From Janthinobacterium sp. TND4EL3 (lineage in GTDB: Bacteria > Pseudomonadota > Gammaproteobacteria > Burkholderiales > Burkholderiaceae_D), in the NCBI RefSeq assembly GCF_900156175.1, contig NZ_FTMV01000029.1, positions 1 through 38,529 of the forward strand: a stretch of DNA of 38,529 bases, read 5' to 3'. The translations under genes were made by a program, and so were the position numbers. Positions 16,477-25,556 of this stretch are shown here, in pieces. A model generated the notes under the pieces. It did not search any database, was not told the DNA's origin, and was given only the letters and a program-made list of their open reading frames with translations. Position 1 is the first letter of the stretch, and each line of letters starts with the position of its first letter.

Positions 16477-17480
16477 GCCGACTAAAACACACCATCGGCT
16501 TGATCCTGCTCCTCATCGGGGCAGGCCATGCCCAGGCGGGGCCGGTCGGAACCTGCACTGGCGCCTTCCCGAACCCGATCACGGATATCTGCTGGTCATG
16601 CATCCTGCCGATCTCCCTGGGCAGCGTCACCCTGGGCAACCTGGGCGGCCAGGAAGACACCGCCAATCCGTCCAGTCCGATTTGTTCGTGCAAAGTCAAT
16701 CCGGTAATCGGCCTGTCCATCGGCTTTTGGGAACCCGTGCGCCACGTGGAAGTGGTGCGTAAACCTTTCTGCCTGGTGTCCCTCGGTGGCATCGATCTCA
16801 ATCCGGGCATCCCTGCGCCGGAAGCCGCCCGGGCCACGGACGCAGGCGGCGCCCAGGACGCCTTCTACCAGGCGCATTTTTATGTCAATCCAGTCATGTA
16901 CTGGCTCAAGGCGGTCGCCGATTTCCCCTGCCTGGAGGCTGGCTCCTTCGATGTCGCGTACGTGACCGAGGTCGACCCCGTGTGGGGGGATGACGAGCTC
17001 ACCTTAATTATCAATCCGGAAACGGTCCTCTTCGCCAATCCCGGCGCCGTCGCCGCCTGCGCTGCGGACTGCGTTGCTGCCACGGCGGGATTTGGCCGCC
17101 CGGAATTGTTCTGGTGCGCCGGCTGTCAGGGAGGTCTTTTCCCGCTCGATGGTCACGCGGCCTACCACGTGGGCGGGGTGCGCACCGCTGAATTGATGAT
17201 GCAGCGCCTCACCGCCAAGATGCACCGGGAACTGCTGACATGGGGCATGCATGGCCAGAAAGGGCTGTGCGGTCCGTACTTCCTGCCGGAAATGGACAAG
17301 ACGGCCTACAAATCCCAGCTGACGTATCCCATTCCGGCCACCGACAAGGAACTGGGCAAATGCTGCCAGCCTTTTGGCCGCACCACCATCGCCTGGGGAG
17401 CGGGCAAGGAATACCCGGTCAAGGACGAAGATTTTGCGTTTATGTTATTTCGAAAAAGGAACTGCTGTGTTGGCTACTAA
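16473..17480 (+). CDS. traU: TraU, conjugative pilus assembly/DNA transfer protein
   Basis: 335 aa, the usual length. A signal peptide (RLKHTIGLILLLIGAGHAQA) is followed by TGAFPNPITDICWSCILPIS, the TraU signature. The protein is cysteine-rich (for example CSCKVN, CAADCVAAT, CAGC, CCQPFG), which fits the presence of the disulfide isomerases encoded nearby. The C-terminus ends RKRNCCVGY. ATG 16473 overlaps the traW stop by 4 nt; the longer frame upstream is a traW shadow. In F, TraU acts in DNA transfer more than in pilus assembly. Confidence 0.95.
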   Translation: MSRLKHTIGLILLLIGAGHAQAGPVGTCTGAFPNPITDICWSCILPISLGSVTLGNLGGQEDTANPSSPICSCKVNPVIGLSIGFWEPVRHVEVVRKPFCLVSLGGIDLNPGIPAPEAARATDAGGAQDAFYQAHFYVNPVMYWLKAVADFPCLEAGSFDVAYVTEVDPVWGDDELTLIINPETVLFANPGAVAACAADCVAATAGFGRPELFWCAGCQGGLFPLDGHAAYHVGGVRTAELMMQRLTAKMHRELLTWGMHGQKGLCGPYFLPEMDKTAYKSQLTYPIPATDKELGKCCQPFGRTTIAWGAGKEYPVKDEDFAFMLFRKRNCCVGY

Positions 17481-18243
17481 TCCGATCCAAGTGCCCTCTG
17501 CGGGCGCCAGGCCTGCTGCACTGCGTACCATGGCAGGGCTAAGTTCTCTGTTCCTGGCCCAGGCCGTGGCGGCGCAGGCGATACCAACGATCACTGACGC
17601 GGACATCGAACGTGCCAAAAAGCTGCAGCCGGTCATCACCGAGCAGGATATCGCCCGCGCGGTACGGGCCAATCCCATGCCGCAAGACCCGCCGCCAGGG
17701 CCAACTTCCACTACGCCACGGATGCGGATCGACGCCTTGCCCCAGCCTCGCCCAACGCCACCCGTTGATCTGGGCGCCATTGCCAAAGGCTATGAAGCGG
17801 CGTCCAATCCAATCGCGCTGTCCGCGTTGAATGGCGACCGGCTGCTGGTCTTTGTGACCTTCGCCATGCCGGAAGCCGCGCTGAATAAACTGGCGATGCA
17901 AGCGGCGCAGCTGCAGGCGACCCTGTTACTACGGGGCCTGGACGACGGATCACTGGTCAAAACCGTAGTGCATGTCCAAAAAATCATGGGCGAGCGCAAG
18001 GTGGCATGGCAAATCGATCCGCAGGCATTTGACCGCTTTGCCGTACGCCAGGCACCGACCTTCGTTTTACTAAGTGCCGGCGCACCCGCCCAGGCCTGCG
18101 GGGCAGGGAGTTGTTTCGCGCCGGATGCTTATGTTCGCGTCGCCGGCGACGTCTCGCTTGAGTACGCGCTCAAAACCATCGAGCAACGCGCACCGCGCTT
18201 TGCCGACAGCGCCGGCCGCTTCCTGGAGAAGATGAGGAAATAG
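17467..18243 (+). CDS. trbC: TrbC, F-type pilus assembly protein
   Basis: About 258 aa. Start GTG 17467 is supported by AAAAAGGAAC about 8 nt upstream; it overlaps the end of traU by 14 nt. An exported N-terminus (ALRTMAGLSSLFLAQAVAAQA) leads to a Pro-rich linker. A TrbC domain follows with LLVFVTFAMPEAALNKLAMQA and, near the end, DRFAVRQAPTFVLL, a thioredoxin-like fold without CXXC. F TrbC interacts with TraW and is needed for pilus assembly. In F, traW-traU-trbC-traN is the same order. Confidence 0.9.
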   Translation: MLATNPIQVPSAGARPAALRTMAGLSSLFLAQAVAAQAIPTITDADIERAKKLQPVITEQDIARAVRANPMPQDPPPGPTSTTPRMRIDALPQPRPTPPVDLGAIAKGYEAASNPIALSALNGDRLLVFVTFAMPEAALNKLAMQAAQLQATLLLRGLDDGSLVKTVVHVQKIMGERKVAWQIDPQAFDRFAVRQAPTFVLLSAGAPAQACGAGSCFAPDAYVRVAGDVSLEYALKTIEQRAPRFADSAGRFLEKMRK

Positions 18244-18245
18244 CC

Positions 18246-19559
18246 ATGCGCCGTTTGATCGCCCTGACGACCGCCTGCTGCTTGAGCAGCATGCAGCCTG
18301 CCATTGTCCTGGCGCAAGTCAACCAGGATCTGGCCGGCGCCACGGCCGCCAACCAGGCGGCCCGGGCCAGCGTCACCACCCAGAGCGCCACTGCCCACGT
18401 GCCCGGCTATACGCTCACGCCTCCCGAAACCGTCTACCACGGCAAGAGTAATCTCAAAAGCGATGCCAGTACTCACCTGGCGGCCTGCGCCCTGACGCCC
18501 GGCGACCCGGCCTGCGCGGCGCAAGTGGGTGCCCTGAACTCGGCCAACACGCCGCGCCCGCCCGTGCTGGCCACCGATCCGGCTATCGCCGCTGCGCAAG
18601 CCATCGCCCGCGATCCCCTGAGTGCCGAGACGGCGCTGGCCGCGTACACCACCGGCTGTCCCGCCGGCGCCACCTGCGCACCCAAGACGTTCTGTCTTGG
18701 CACGCAATGCTTCAGTACCAGTTATACGAATGACGTCGATTTTGCTCAGGTCATGACCTACATGGAGGCCGTGCGCGAGGCGGGCGTCTATCTCGATCCG
18801 AAGACCATGACCTTGTTCAATGGCGAGGGTAATACCTGCCGCAACCGGCTCCTCAAAAACTGCTGCTATACGGATGGCGCCGGGGCCCACTTTACTAACC
18901 AGTCCCTGTTTGGCATCGGCTCGCGCCTGGTATTCGACATCCTGATGAACAGCGGCAACCGCGAGTTCATCACGCAAGGCGCCAAGGCACTGCTGACCAG
19001 TGGCGGTTTCAGCGGCAGTTATACGACGTTTGGTGTGACGGTGGCCGTCAATGGCACGGCGCTGCCGGCAGGTTCCATCACGCTGGCCACCACCGAACAC
19101 CTGGCGATCGCGTTCAATCCCTGGAGCCTGGCGATGACTGCGGTGATGTACATCGCGGTCTCGATGATGTCCTGCAACGCCGGCGAGGGCAAGCTGGCGA
19201 TGAAGGAGGGCGCCCAGCTATGTCACACCATCGGCACCTGGTGCAGCTCCTGCATCCGGGTATTAGGGAAATGCGTGTCGTGCATCGAGCACACGACCTC
19301 TAAATGCTGTTTTAACTCGCGCCTGGCCAGGATGATCAACGAACAGGGGAGGGCGCAGCTCGGCATGGGCTGGGGAGCACCAAAAAATCCTGCCTGCTCC
19401 GGCTTTAGCGTGGATCAATTGCAAAGCATCGACTTTGCGAAGCTCGATCTGACCGAGTTCTATGCCTCCATCGTGCCGACGCTGCCCAACGTGGCGGCAC
19501 TCAAGGACGCTGCCGCCCAGCGCGCGCCAAGCTGTTATCTGGGGAGAGGGAAATGCTGA
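18246..19559 (+). CDS. traN: TraN, mating-pair stabilisation outer-membrane protein
   Basis: 437 aa, shorter than F TraN (about 600 aa) but with the family's cysteine-rich C-terminal half: CRNRLLKNCCYTDG, CSSCIRVLGKCVSCIEHTT and SKCCFNSRLARMINEQGR. The last of these is the TraN end signature, followed by GWGAPKNPACSGF. A signal peptide opens the protein (RRLIALTTACCLSSMQPAIVLA). TraN contacts the recipient surface and stabilises mating pairs. The receptor-reading region between the conserved halves looks short here, so recipient preference may differ from F. GAGGAAAT precedes ATG 18246. Confidence 0.93.
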   Translation: MRRLIALTTACCLSSMQPAIVLAQVNQDLAGATAANQAARASVTTQSATAHVPGYTLTPPETVYHGKSNLKSDASTHLAACALTPGDPACAAQVGALNSANTPRPPVLATDPAIAAAQAIARDPLSAETALAAYTTGCPAGATCAPKTFCLGTQCFSTSYTNDVDFAQVMTYMEAVREAGVYLDPKTMTLFNGEGNTCRNRLLKNCCYTDGAGAHFTNQSLFGIGSRLVFDILMNSGNREFITQGAKALLTSGGFSGSYTTFGVTVAVNGTALPAGSITLATTEHLAIAFNPWSLAMTAVMYIAVSMMSCNAGEGKLAMKEGAQLCHTIGTWCSSCIRVLGKCVSCIEHTTSKCCFNSRLARMINEQGRAQLGMGWGAPKNPACSGFSVDQLQSIDFAKLDLTEFYASIVPTLPNVAALKDAAAQRAPSCYLGRGKC

Positions 19560-19966
19560 ATCGAACCACGACGTACAAAGTTTCTCTTGCCCTTTGCTCC
19601 GCCATGCTCGGCGCCGCAGCCAGCGCGGCCCCGGAAGCCGCGCCACGCGTGGCGGTGAACGATCCGAAAGTAGTGATGTTGGCGGCCATCGATGCACCCG
19701 ACGGCCGTGCAGCCGGCATGCTGACGGGAGAACTGGCAGACGCGATCACCCGGCGCTTCTCTGCCACCTCTGCGCTCTTCATGGAGGTCACGACACTGGC
19801 CCGCTACGCCCAGGATGGCTGCCGCCGGCTCAACGTCCGCTTTTGGCAGGAAGGCGTCAGGCTCGCACCGGGGCAGGGACCTCAAAAACAAACGATCGAT
19901 ATCGGCATCAATTACTGCCGCAATGGCCAGCCGCCCGCCAATCTGCGCCTGGAGAAAGCGCCATGA
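19553..19966 (+). CDS. Hypothetical exported protein between traN and traF
   Basis: 137 aa, not recognised. It overlaps traN by 7 nt and the traF gene by 4 nt, so it is a real operon member. A signal peptide is visible (TYKVSLALCSAMLGAAASA). The mature domain has two cysteines in the second half (DGCRRLNVRFWQ and INYCRNGQPPANLRLEKAP), which probably pair. The alternation of short strands near the C-terminus suggests a small beta-sandwich. A periplasmic or outer-membrane helper of TraN or TraF is plausible from position only. Confidence 0.7.
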   Translation: MLNRTTTYKVSLALCSAMLGAAASAAPEAAPRVAVNDPKVVMLAAIDAPDGRAAGMLTGELADAITRRFSATSALFMEVTTLARYAQDGCRRLNVRFWQEGVRLAPGQGPQKQTIDIGINYCRNGQPPANLRLEKAP

Positions 19967-20817
19967 GAAAGTATCCCTACAGTCTGGCAGCGCTGCTCGC
20001 ATGCGGCGTAGTACACGCTCAGGTTCCCGCCAGTGTCCCTGTAATCAGCCACGCTGCTGGCGCGCAGGCCGCTGTGCGGCGCGGCTGGCATTTCTATGAC
20101 GACCCGGCAGTGCACGAACCGCAGAAGGAAATAGTACCGCCTGCGCCAGTCGCGCTACCAAAACCCACCACGCCGCAGCCACCGCCTGAAGTCAAGGCGC
20201 TGCGCGATTTACAGGCGCAGCTGGAACAGCTCAAGGCCGTCGCCGTCATGAACCCGACTGTCGCCAATGTGCGCCGCTACATGGAGCTCGAATCGAAGAT
20301 CGTCAGGAATGCCTCGCTGTTCGCCGACCTGTCGCAGAAAGTGGCCTGGGCCAATCCGGACCTGGACCACACCACGCAGGGCCGCCCCGTCAATGCCCAG
20401 GCGCTGGAGGTATTTGAACAGGTGCAAATGCAGGAGAGATATTCCGCCCTCGCCAACATCGGGACCGACCACATTCTGATGTTCTTCTTCCGTGGCGATT
20501 GTCCGTACTGCCATGCCTATGGGCCGGTATTGCGGGCGTTTTCCACGAAATACCGTATTCAGGTGCTGCCGGTCAGCCTGGATGGCGGCGCGGTGCCGGG
20601 TTTTACCAATGCCCGCACAGACAACGGTACCGCCGCCACGCTCAACGTCAAGCAAGTTCCGGCGCTGTTTTTGGCACAGCCCATCACCGGCAAGATCATG
20701 CCGGTCGGTTTTGGTGTGCTGTCGGAAGGCCAGCTGGTGGAACGGATCGACGCCCTGCGGCCGCGCGCCGCAGAAGCCGTCGAAGCGCCGCTGACAACCA
20801 ATTACTCATCTCGTTAA
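19963..20817 (+). CDS. traF: TraF, thioredoxin-fold conjugal transfer protein with intact CXXC
   Basis: 284 aa. Signal peptide (RKYPYSLAALLACGVVHA) then WHFYDDPAVHEPQKE, which resembles the F TraF mature start. A helical middle (LRDLQAQLEQLKAVAVMNPT) leads to a thioredoxin domain with CPYC at residues 180-183 and the cis-Pro region KQVPALFLAQP near 230. F TraF lacks the CXXC pair while the related TrbB has it; here one protein carries the TraF architecture with a live-looking active site. ATG 19963 overlaps the preceding gene by 4 nt and the upstream frame is a shadow. Confidence 0.92.
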   Translation: MRKYPYSLAALLACGVVHAQVPASVPVISHAAGAQAAVRRGWHFYDDPAVHEPQKEIVPPAPVALPKPTTPQPPPEVKALRDLQAQLEQLKAVAVMNPTVANVRRYMELESKIVRNASLFADLSQKVAWANPDLDHTTQGRPVNAQALEVFEQVQMQERYSALANIGTDHILMFFFRGDCPYCHAYGPVLRAFSTKYRIQVLPVSLDGGAVPGFTNARTDNGTAATLNVKQVPALFLAQPITGKIMPVGFGVLSEGQLVERIDALRPRAAEAVEAPLTTNYSSR

Positions 20818-20827
20818 GGAGCTCATC

Positions 20828-22249
20828 ATGCCTATGCGCAAACTCATCATCGCACTATCCCTGTCCACCAGCACCCTGTACACCTCTCCGGCCTTGGCCG
20901 GTGACTTGAATGCCGAAGTTAACAAGATGTTCAACGACCTGGGCGCCATCGGTAACTACTCGGCGCCGGGCGCCTTCCGTGGCCAGGTCTACAACACCTA
21001 CAGCGGCGGCAGTCTGATGCTACGCGCGCCGAACAAGACGTATCAATTAATGGCAATTAATTACCCGACGGCCAAGGCTGGCTGCGGTGGCATCGATCTT
21101 TTCGGCGGCTCGTTCTCCTACATTTCGGCGGCCGAATTCAAGAACATGCTCAAGAACGTTACCTCCGCGCTGCCAGGCGTAGCGTTTCAGCTCGCGCTCG
21201 AATCGGTGTCCCCGATGCTCGGCGGTATCACCAAGTGGACCAAAAACCTCGAGTCCATGATGACGAATGCACAAATCAATTCCTGTAATACCGCCAAATC
21301 CCTGGTCTCGTCAGCGGCCGAGGCCACGGGGTTCAGCTCCAGCAAGGCCTGCGAGGACATCGCCGTCTCGTTGGGCCTCGAATCGGACTATGCCGCCGCA
21401 GCCGTCCGCTGCAAATCCGATAAGGGCTCCATTCTCGATACGGCGCGCAAATCTTCCGATCCCCTGGTCAAAAACAAGGCGCCGTTTGTCGGCAACCTCA
21501 CCTGGGAATCGCTCAAGCTCGCCGGCAACTACCTGGACGACAAAGAGCGGGAAATGATCATGAGCATGGTCGGGACCGTTATTTTCTATTCGGACGGACG
21601 AGACCCGAATCCGATCGCACCGACCTTCACATCGATCTCCCAGCTGCTCTATGGCCAGTCGGATGCGGGGGGCGGCAACGTCCACCAAACGGTTCTGCGT
21701 TGCAACAACTATACCAACTGCGACCAGGTCATCATCGACCCCGAGTACGTCCATACCCCGTTTACAGTCAAGGTCGAAAAGCTGATGCGCTCGATCGCCT
21801 ACAAAATCGAGACGCGCACACCGATTCCCAACATGTCGCCGGAGGTCGGTTTTGTGAACCAGACCAGTGAGCCTGTATACCGCATGCTGTCGATCGGCGC
21901 ATCGTTTCCTTCTGCCACAGCCAATGAGCAGCTGATTGCCACCTATCGGGATGTGATTGCCGCAGATTACGCCTACATGTTTCTGGAGAAAAACCTGCGG
22001 TTGGGGATGCAAGCTCTGGAGAAAGACTTTACTTTAGACATGAAACAGCAGGGGAGAGCCCAAGAAATCCGGCTGCGCGCCAAGGACATGCTGGCCCAAT
22101 TGTCCCGCGAAAAGACCCTCGTCTACCAGAAGGTGAACTCCCTCACGGAGGTGTCCAACGACCTGGAACACCTGGAACGGCATATTCGCGCGAATATTCC
22201 GCAGCATGTGCTTGATATGTTAGGTCGCCGGGCAGCCTACATGCACTGA
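20828..22249 (+). CDS. traH: TraH, F-pilus assembly protein
   Basis: 473 aa, normal for TraH (about 458 aa in F). A signal peptide (RKLIIALSLSTSTLYTSPALA) is followed by GDLNAEVNKMFNDLGAIGNYS and GAFRGQVYNTYSGGSLMLR, both strongly conserved in the family. The block CGGIDLFGGSFSYISAAEFK is diagnostic. The C-terminal 120 residues are predicted coiled coil. TraH acts in the periplasm or outer membrane during pilus extension. TAAGGAG precedes ATG 20828. Confidence 0.96.
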   Translation: MPMRKLIIALSLSTSTLYTSPALAGDLNAEVNKMFNDLGAIGNYSAPGAFRGQVYNTYSGGSLMLRAPNKTYQLMAINYPTAKAGCGGIDLFGGSFSYISAAEFKNMLKNVTSALPGVAFQLALESVSPMLGGITKWTKNLESMMTNAQINSCNTAKSLVSSAAEATGFSSSKACEDIAVSLGLESDYAAAAVRCKSDKGSILDTARKSSDPLVKNKAPFVGNLTWESLKLAGNYLDDKEREMIMSMVGTVIFYSDGRDPNPIAPTFTSISQLLYGQSDAGGGNVHQTVLRCNNYTNCDQVIIDPEYVHTPFTVKVEKLMRSIAYKIETRTPIPNMSPEVGFVNQTSEPVYRMLSIGASFPSATANEQLIATYRDVIAADYAYMFLEKNLRLGMQALEKDFTLDMKQQGRAQEIRLRAKDMLAQLSREKTLVYQKVNSLTEVSNDLEHLERHIRANIPQHVLDMLGRRAAYMH

Positions 22250-22274
22250 TGACCGGAAAACGAGGAGAAATATC

Positions 22275-25151
22275 ATGTGGGAAATTTTTGCTTATCAAAA
22301 CTCGGATAGTTTGTACGGACTCATGAACGCGGTTGCTGCCATGGTCGGCGCCAATACCTACCGCAATGCGCTTGGCATCACCGTCGTGTGTGGCTTCGTG
22401 TCTGCCCTTGTCGGCTATGCTTTCGCTCCGGAAAAGATGGTGGGCTGGAAGTGGCTCGCCTCGGTAGTCCTGGTATTTTCAGTACTCGTAGTGCCGAAGG
22501 TGACCGTCGGCATTGTCGACAAGACAGGAGGTTCGGCCGAAGTCTTCGTTAACAACGTACCGTTCGGCTTGGCGGTGCTCGCTTCGCTGACCAGTACGGT
22601 CGGCAACAGTCTGACAGAACTCGAAGAGGCGGCCATGCAGGTGATCCCGGGGCCGGCCGGCATGCCGGATAAGCTGAGCTATCAGAACAATGGACTCATG
22701 TTCGGCAGCCGGCTGGTGCGCGAAACGTCCAAGGTCGTGTTCCAAAGTCCGTACTTCAGGAACGATTTGATTAATTTTCTGCACCAGTGCACGATGTACG
22801 ATCTGGCCTCTGGCTACATTTCATCGGAAGCATTTGCGACCTCTGGTGACGTTTGGGCGCTCATGGGGGATCCCAATCCTGCCAGGTTTACCGGCGTCAC
22901 GAATGCGGCCGGCACGGCGGAGTTGCTTCCCTGTCCGCAAGCTTATACCAAGCTATCGGCAAAGATGCCTGCCGAAGTACAGCGTATCCAGGGCACACTG
23001 GCATTCCGAATGAACCCGACGCTACCTGGACCGGTCGCAGCGGCGCTGATCGCAGACCAGGTTCAGCAGGCTTATATCAAAGCAAGAATCGCGGACGCCT
23101 CGGCCACAGCAGCCGATATCATCCGCCAAAACGCACTCATCAATGCGGTGAACGACACCAGCCTTCTGGCGAGCCAAAAGGTCAACGATCCGGCCACCAT
23201 GATGCTGGCTATCGGCCGCGCGCAGGCGGTGGCACAGACCAATGCGGCATGGATCAACGCTGGAAAAGTAGCAGAACAAGCACTGCCCGTAATCCGCAAC
23301 GTGGTCGAAGTGGTGGCGTACGCAATGTTCCCGCTGATGATCCTGCTCCTTATGCTGGCTAACGGCAAAGATACCGTGGCCGGATTCAAGAACTATGCGT
23401 CTGTGCTTATCTGGATCCAGCTTTGGCCGCCGTTGTATGCCATCCTTAACTACGCCGCGACCATGTATGCAATGCGCGACCTGGCCGCAGCCGCTAATGT
23501 TGGCAACGGCGTCAACGCCCTGTCGCTGACAACGTCATCAGACATTTTTTCCACAGCGATTTCCGGCGAAGCAGTGGTCGGTTACATGACGCTGAGTATT
23601 CCTTTCATTGCCTGGGCTGCCCTCAAGCGCATGGAGAACTTTGGCACCGCGCTCGTCGATGGCATGCGCCTGTTGCAAGGCAATGTGGCCACTGCCACCA
23701 ATTCGGCCGCAACGGGCAATGTATCCATGGGAAATATTGCCATGGATCAGATGACCTTGGCGCCTGTCCGTTCGTCACCGTTCTTCAGAAATCGGCAAAA
23801 CGATCTTTCAGGAAATAGCTATATTACTAATGCGTTGTCCGGCCTCACCGCTGCCAAAGCACTGGCCAATGAAGGACCAGTATCCAGAACAGTGGAGGGG
23901 AAGGTCACGGAAAATCATGTCGCAGCTGCCACTCAACAAGTATCCGCAGCCGAGTCGAAAGCTGTCGCAGCAACAAGGGACAAAGCTGCCGCCTTCTCGA
24001 ATGCCCTGCTGCATGTCGACGGAACTAGCGTTACAACGAATCGGTCTAAAGGTGTCACAAGGAACAGTATTGAAGAATTTGGCGCGCGTGCGCAAGAACT
24101 AAAGCAAATTGCCAACGTAATTGGGAAAGCCGTGGGGGCCAGCGAGCAACAGGTTGCACACGTAGCTTTTGGGGTAGCAGCGGATCTCAACATTGGTACA
24201 CCGCAGGTCGGTGTAATTCCTGGCAGCAGATTTGCAATAACAGGCCGTGGCGGAAAACAGTACTCCGCTTCCATAGACAAAAAAGAAACGGAGATCAAAA
24301 ATTATCTCAGTAACGACGAAGTTTCCAAGTTTAAGGATTGGGCAGAGACACTTGGAAAGAATACCAGTCTATTGAACTCCGTTACTTCTGATCAACGGAC
24401 AGCCACCGAAAATGCATCCCGAATCACACAGACGGTTGCGACTTCGGCGCGTGCAGATGCGACGTTGCGTGAACAAATAAACTATGCGACTACTATATCG
24501 GCGGCGCATTCACGTGGTGAATCTTTTAATCTTGATCTGGCAAAGGATCCGAAAAATATCCAACTATTTGAGTCACTTTTGTCACACAACCAGAATAGTG
24601 CCTCCGCCAAAATCATTATCGATTCGTATCTTGGGAGCATTGCAAACACACCCATATTGCCAACCACGAACAGCAAACTTCCAAACTCATTTGAATCAGT
24701 AAGAGAGGCGTATCGGAACATGAAAGAAAATCCATCACTGCATCCAGACATCGACAAGCAGCATCAGGCTAACAAATCACGGAGCCATTCGAAAAATCCA
24801 AATAATTCTGCAAACAGTACTGAAAACCACGATGGACCGACTCTACCGGTAGAAGGACAAGATTGGATGGCAGCAGAGCGAGCTAGAATTGAAAAAACGC
24901 CTACGCAAGTTCAGTCAGATGTAGAAAAAATAGACGAAAAAGCCGAGGCGGAAAAAAATAAAGCGCAACAAAAATTTAGAAACGACAGTGGAATTGTCGA
25001 GACGCCGTCTGGCAACGTGTCATCGAACAAATCGTTGTTCGGCAAGGCGAATAAACAAGTTACCGAGGATCCAGACATCGTTATAGGAGGAATAAAAGAA
25101 GTTGGAGCCAAAGGTTTTAAAAAACTCAAAGAAATTTTTAAGAAGCGATAA
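22275..25151 (+). CDS. traG: TraG, mating-pair stabilisation and entry-exclusion target protein, with mosaic C-terminus
   Basis: 958 aa. The N-terminal half has several membrane segments (about residues 30-75, 90-110, 345-365, 370-400, 430-450) and the TraG_N pattern beginning WEIFAYQNSDSLYGLMNAVAAM. In F-type systems the N-terminal half supports pilus assembly and the C-terminal half reaches the periplasm and is read by the recipient's exclusion protein. From about nt 23780 the base composition turns clearly AT-rich and the protein becomes Asn/Ser/Lys/Glu-rich and hydrophilic (for example QRTATENASRITQT, KNPNNSANSTENH), ending in a basic helix (KGFKKLKEIFKKR). This suggests replacement of the C-terminal part by recombination. 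CGAGGAGAAA precedes ATG 22275. Confidence 0.93.
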   Translation: MWEIFAYQNSDSLYGLMNAVAAMVGANTYRNALGITVVCGFVSALVGYAFAPEKMVGWKWLASVVLVFSVLVVPKVTVGIVDKTGGSAEVFVNNVPFGLAVLASLTSTVGNSLTELEEAAMQVIPGPAGMPDKLSYQNNGLMFGSRLVRETSKVVFQSPYFRNDLINFLHQCTMYDLASGYISSEAFATSGDVWALMGDPNPARFTGVTNAAGTAELLPCPQAYTKLSAKMPAEVQRIQGTLAFRMNPTLPGPVAAALIADQVQQAYIKARIADASATAADIIRQNALINAVNDTSLLASQKVNDPATMMLAIGRAQAVAQTNAAWINAGKVAEQALPVIRNVVEVVAYAMFPLMILLLMLANGKDTVAGFKNYASVLIWIQLWPPLYAILNYAATMYAMRDLAAAANVGNGVNALSLTTSSDIFSTAISGEAVVGYMTLSIPFIAWAALKRMENFGTALVDGMRLLQGNVATATNSAATGNVSMGNIAMDQMTLAPVRSSPFFRNRQNDLSGNSYITNALSGLTAAKALANEGPVSRTVEGKVTENHVAAATQQVSAAESKAVAATRDKAAAFSNALLHVDGTSVTTNRSKGVTRNSIEEFGARAQELKQIANVIGKAVGASEQQVAHVAFGVAADLNIGTPQVGVIPGSRFAITGRGGKQYSASIDKKETEIKNYLSNDEVSKFKDWAETLGKNTSLLNSVTSDQRTATENASRITQTVATSARADATLREQINYATTISAAHSRGESFNLDLAKDPKNIQLFESLLSHNQNSASAKIIIDSYLGSIANTPILPTTNSKLPNSFESVREAYRNMKENPSLHPDIDKQHQANKSRSHSKNPNNSANSTENHDGPTLPVEGQDWMAAERARIEKTPTQVQSDVEKIDEKAEAEKNKAQQKFRNDSGIVETPSGNVSSNKSLFGKANKQVTEDPDIVIGGIKEVGAKGFKKLKEIFKKR

Positions 25152-25153
25152 TT

Positions 25154-25483
25154 TTATTGCGGTTCTCGCATGAGGCATTGGGGGTCTAAGGCAGGATCTC
25201 CATTTTCGTCTAATCGATAGGCTGGATTGCTAAAGTATTTAGTTCCACTACATTCATATTCATTCGCATCAATGACTAAATGCGACGAATTAAAGTGAGC
25301 CTCTTTGGGGATTTTTTCATGAATAAATGCAATCAAAAAAATTATCCAATATAAAAATAAGAGCGTAACAAATCCCATAACTGCAACCACAGCAATTAAC
25401 ACTAAAGGTTCGCCAAAGCTCAACAAAACTCCGATTATTGCACCGGCAAGTCCACAAAGAAACATTTGTTTCATTTCTTTCAC
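25154..25483 (-). CDS. Small inner-membrane protein, candidate entry-exclusion factor
   Basis: 109 aa, family not recognised. Two hydrophobic segments (residues about 8-40 and 40-55: CGLAGAIIGVLLSFGE and LVLIAVVAVMGFVTLLFLYW) are followed by a 55-residue polar tail with two cysteines. The start is GTG 25483, chosen because GAGG lies at good spacing; an ATG nine bases further in is weaker. It is tail to tail with traG, two bases apart. The coding is AT-rich like the end of traG. In SXT/R391 and F systems small inner-membrane exclusion proteins sit next to traG, so that role is possible here, but orientation differs and no sequence signature supports it. Confidence 0.65.
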   Translation of the reverse strand: MKEMKQMFLCGLAGAIIGVLLSFGEPLVLIAVVAVMGFVTLLFLYWIIFLIAFIHEKIPKEAHFNSSHLVIDANEYECSGTKYFSNPAYRLDENGDPALDPQCLMREPQ

Positions 25484-25556
25484 GATGACCTCGAAAATAT
25501 GTGTTTATATATATTAGCAAAAACAAAGAAATTATCAAGGGAGGGGGATTCCCATT

